DNA of 64,000 bases from CAIVVT01 sp963757265. GTDB taxonomy: Bacteria > Acidobacteriota > Terriglobia > Bryobacterales > Bryobacteraceae. The stretch lies in assembly GCA_963757265.1 (NCBI GenBank), contig CAVWRA010000006.1, forward strand, positions 3,038,001-3,102,000, read 5' to 3'. This document shows, in pieces, positions 63,134 to 64,000 of this stretch. Below the pieces are notes generated by a model. The model had not been told where the DNA came from. It did no database searches and saw only the letters and a list, made by a program, of their open reading frames with translations. Positions within the stretch are counted from its first letter, which is position 1. Every line of letters starts with the position of its first letter. Both the position numbers and the translations under genes were made by a program.

Positions 63134-63168
63134 AAAAAAGGGCGGGCCCGTGAAGACCCGCCCCTTTC
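63134..63168 (-). terminator. Rho-independent terminator of the pyrophosphatase gene
   Basis: On the minus strand GGGCGGG (63157-63163) and CCCGCCC (63140-63146) form a stem with TTTTTT at the end, 20-50 bases past the pyrophosphatase stop. Confidence 0.85.
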
Positions 63169-63189
63169 GCGCGACCGTATGGATCGAAA

Positions 63190-64000
63190 CTACTTGCTCT
63201 CGATCCGCATGCCGTAAAAGCTGCGCCGGACGAAGTACACCGACACCAGGAAGCACACTACCGACAGGATCAGCGTCAGCGTGCCGTGGCCCTGGTTGCG
63301 CATCGAAACACCCAGCTCCACGGCCAGCAGGCCGAACAGCGTGGTGAACTTGATGATCGGATTCATCGCCACCGAGGAGGTGTCCTTGAACGGATCGCCC
63401 ACCGTATCGCCGACCACCGTCGCGGCGTGCAGCTCGGTGCCCTTCATTTTCAGGACGGTCTCCACGATCTTCTTGGCGTTGTCCCACGCCGCGCCCGCGT
63501 TGGCCATGAAAATGGCCTGGAACAACCCGAACAGCGCGATCGCGATCAGGTAGCCGATAAAATAGAACGGCTCCAGGAACGCGAACGCCAGCGTAGTGAA
63601 AAACACCACCAGGAAGATGTTCAGCATCCCCTTTTGCGCGTATTGCGTGCAGATCTCCACCACCTTGGTCGAGTCCGCCGCGCTCGCTTTGTCCGTCGAT
63701 TCCAGCTTGATATTGCGCTTGATGAACTCCACCGCGCGGTACGCCCCGGTCGAAACCGCCTGCGTCGCCGCGCCCGTGAACCAGTAGATCACCGCGCCGC
63801 CGGCGATCAGCCCCAGCAGGAATGGCGCATACAGAATGGACAGTTTCTGGATGTCCGTCGTCAGTCCGTTCGTCAGCGCCACGACGATCGAGAAGATCAT
63901 CGTCGTCGCCCCGACCACCGCCGTGCCGATCAGCACCGGCTTGGCCGTGGCCTTGAACGTGTTACCCGCGCCGTCGTTCTCTTCCAGGTTCTCCTTGGCC
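63190..64000 (-). CDS. hppA: Membrane-bound (H+ or Na+) pyrophosphatase, 3' part
   Basis: The last ~270 residues are visible and the gene runs past the right edge. Highly conserved family segments are ENDGAGNTFKATAKP, MFSIVVALTNG-like helices, GDTVGDPFKDTSSVAMNPI and IKFTTLFGLLAVE. The enzyme couples pyrophosphate hydrolysis to ion pumping in the inner membrane. In the GNT(F/T)K-A segment a lysine stands where potassium-independent pumps have Lys, which suggests that type; the third residue after it is Ala rather than Thr, so this is tentative. Confidence 0.95.
   Translation of the reverse strand, partial: AKENLEENDGAGNTFKATAKPVLIGTAVVGATTMIFSIVVALTNGLTTDIQKLSILYAPFLLGLIAGGAVIYWFTGAATQAVSTGAYRAVEFIKRNIKLESTDKASAADSTKVVEICTQYAQKGMLNIFLVVFFTTLAFAFLEPFYFIGYLIAIALFGLFQAIFMANAGAAWDNAKKIVETVLKMKGTELHAATVVGDTVGDPFKDTSSVAMNPIIKFTTLFGLLAVELGVSMRNQGHGTLTLILSVVCFLVSVYFVRRSFYGMRIESK

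Overview
The window is high-GC DNA from a free-living bacterium. It most resembles an acidobacterium of the Bryobacterales/Solibacter group. Evidence for this: the first protein ends in the TIGR03437 domain typical of that group, there are GAGCCGCGACCG-type intergenic repeats, TPR-CHAT/ECF-sigma/subtilase genes, and many secreted carbohydrate-active proteins. No rRNA, tRNA, CRISPR array or phage structural gene was recognised. Coordinates are given with starts revised from ribosome-binding sites, overlaps and signal peptides.

Layout. 0-7 kb: a truncated TIGR03437 protein, an outer-membrane barrel, an HDOD protein, and an OPT transporter coupled to a HEVVPGH metalloprotein. 7.3-9.3 kb: a compact restriction-modification unit (PD-(D/E)XK nuclease, 66-aa HTH regulator, divergent DNA methyltransferase) with a palindromic operator region. 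9.4-11 kb: a RutE-like nitroreductase, a degenerate 71-bp-period hairpin repeat and a lone Flp pilin. 11.7-21.5 kb: a GH78 enzyme, an OmcA/MtrC-type decaheme cytochrome, a GH5-like enzyme, an orphan ParA and a beta-helix/thioredoxin-like fusion. 21.8-31.6 kb: a divergent cluster of mostly unrecognised cytoplasmic proteins: a small helical protein, a beta-propeller, a START-like protein, an epimerase, a DUF362-START fusion, an ABC1/UbiB kinase, and four proteins with repeat, helical or Ig-like segments. 32.4-38 kb: a divergent PurA homologue, then an operon encoding a uronate-isomerase-like protein, PfkB kinase, DhnA/LsrF aldolase and TIM-barrel isomerase. 38-39.6 kb: a repeat-rich region without convincing genes, holding a 120-bp MITE-like element. 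39.6-42.4 kb: an orphan PD-(D/E)XK nuclease, a cupin, an aldo/keto reductase and a small protein. 42.8-48.2 kb: a complete NikABCDE/Dpp-type ABC transporter. 48.2-54.1 kb: ECF sigma factor, TPR-CHAT protease-like protein, zinc-finger protein and a subtilase with four octapeptide repeats. 54.5-64 kb: housekeeping and regulatory genes (TIGR01777 epimerase, NuoM, NtrX/NtrY-like pair, VanZ-like, CBS pair, start of a membrane pyrophosphatase) and a 268-bp inverted-repeat element.

Two loci look least described. The sigma/TPR-CHAT/zinc-finger/subtilase block has the logic of a protease-controlled transcription switch, reminiscent of the type III-E CRISPR accessory proteins but without any Cas gene. 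The 21.8-31.6 kb cluster combines DUF362, START-like, SDR and ABC1-kinase proteins with small helical and Ig-like proteins that lack signal peptides, suggesting handling of a hydrophobic compound or an intracellular body; that function is inference only.
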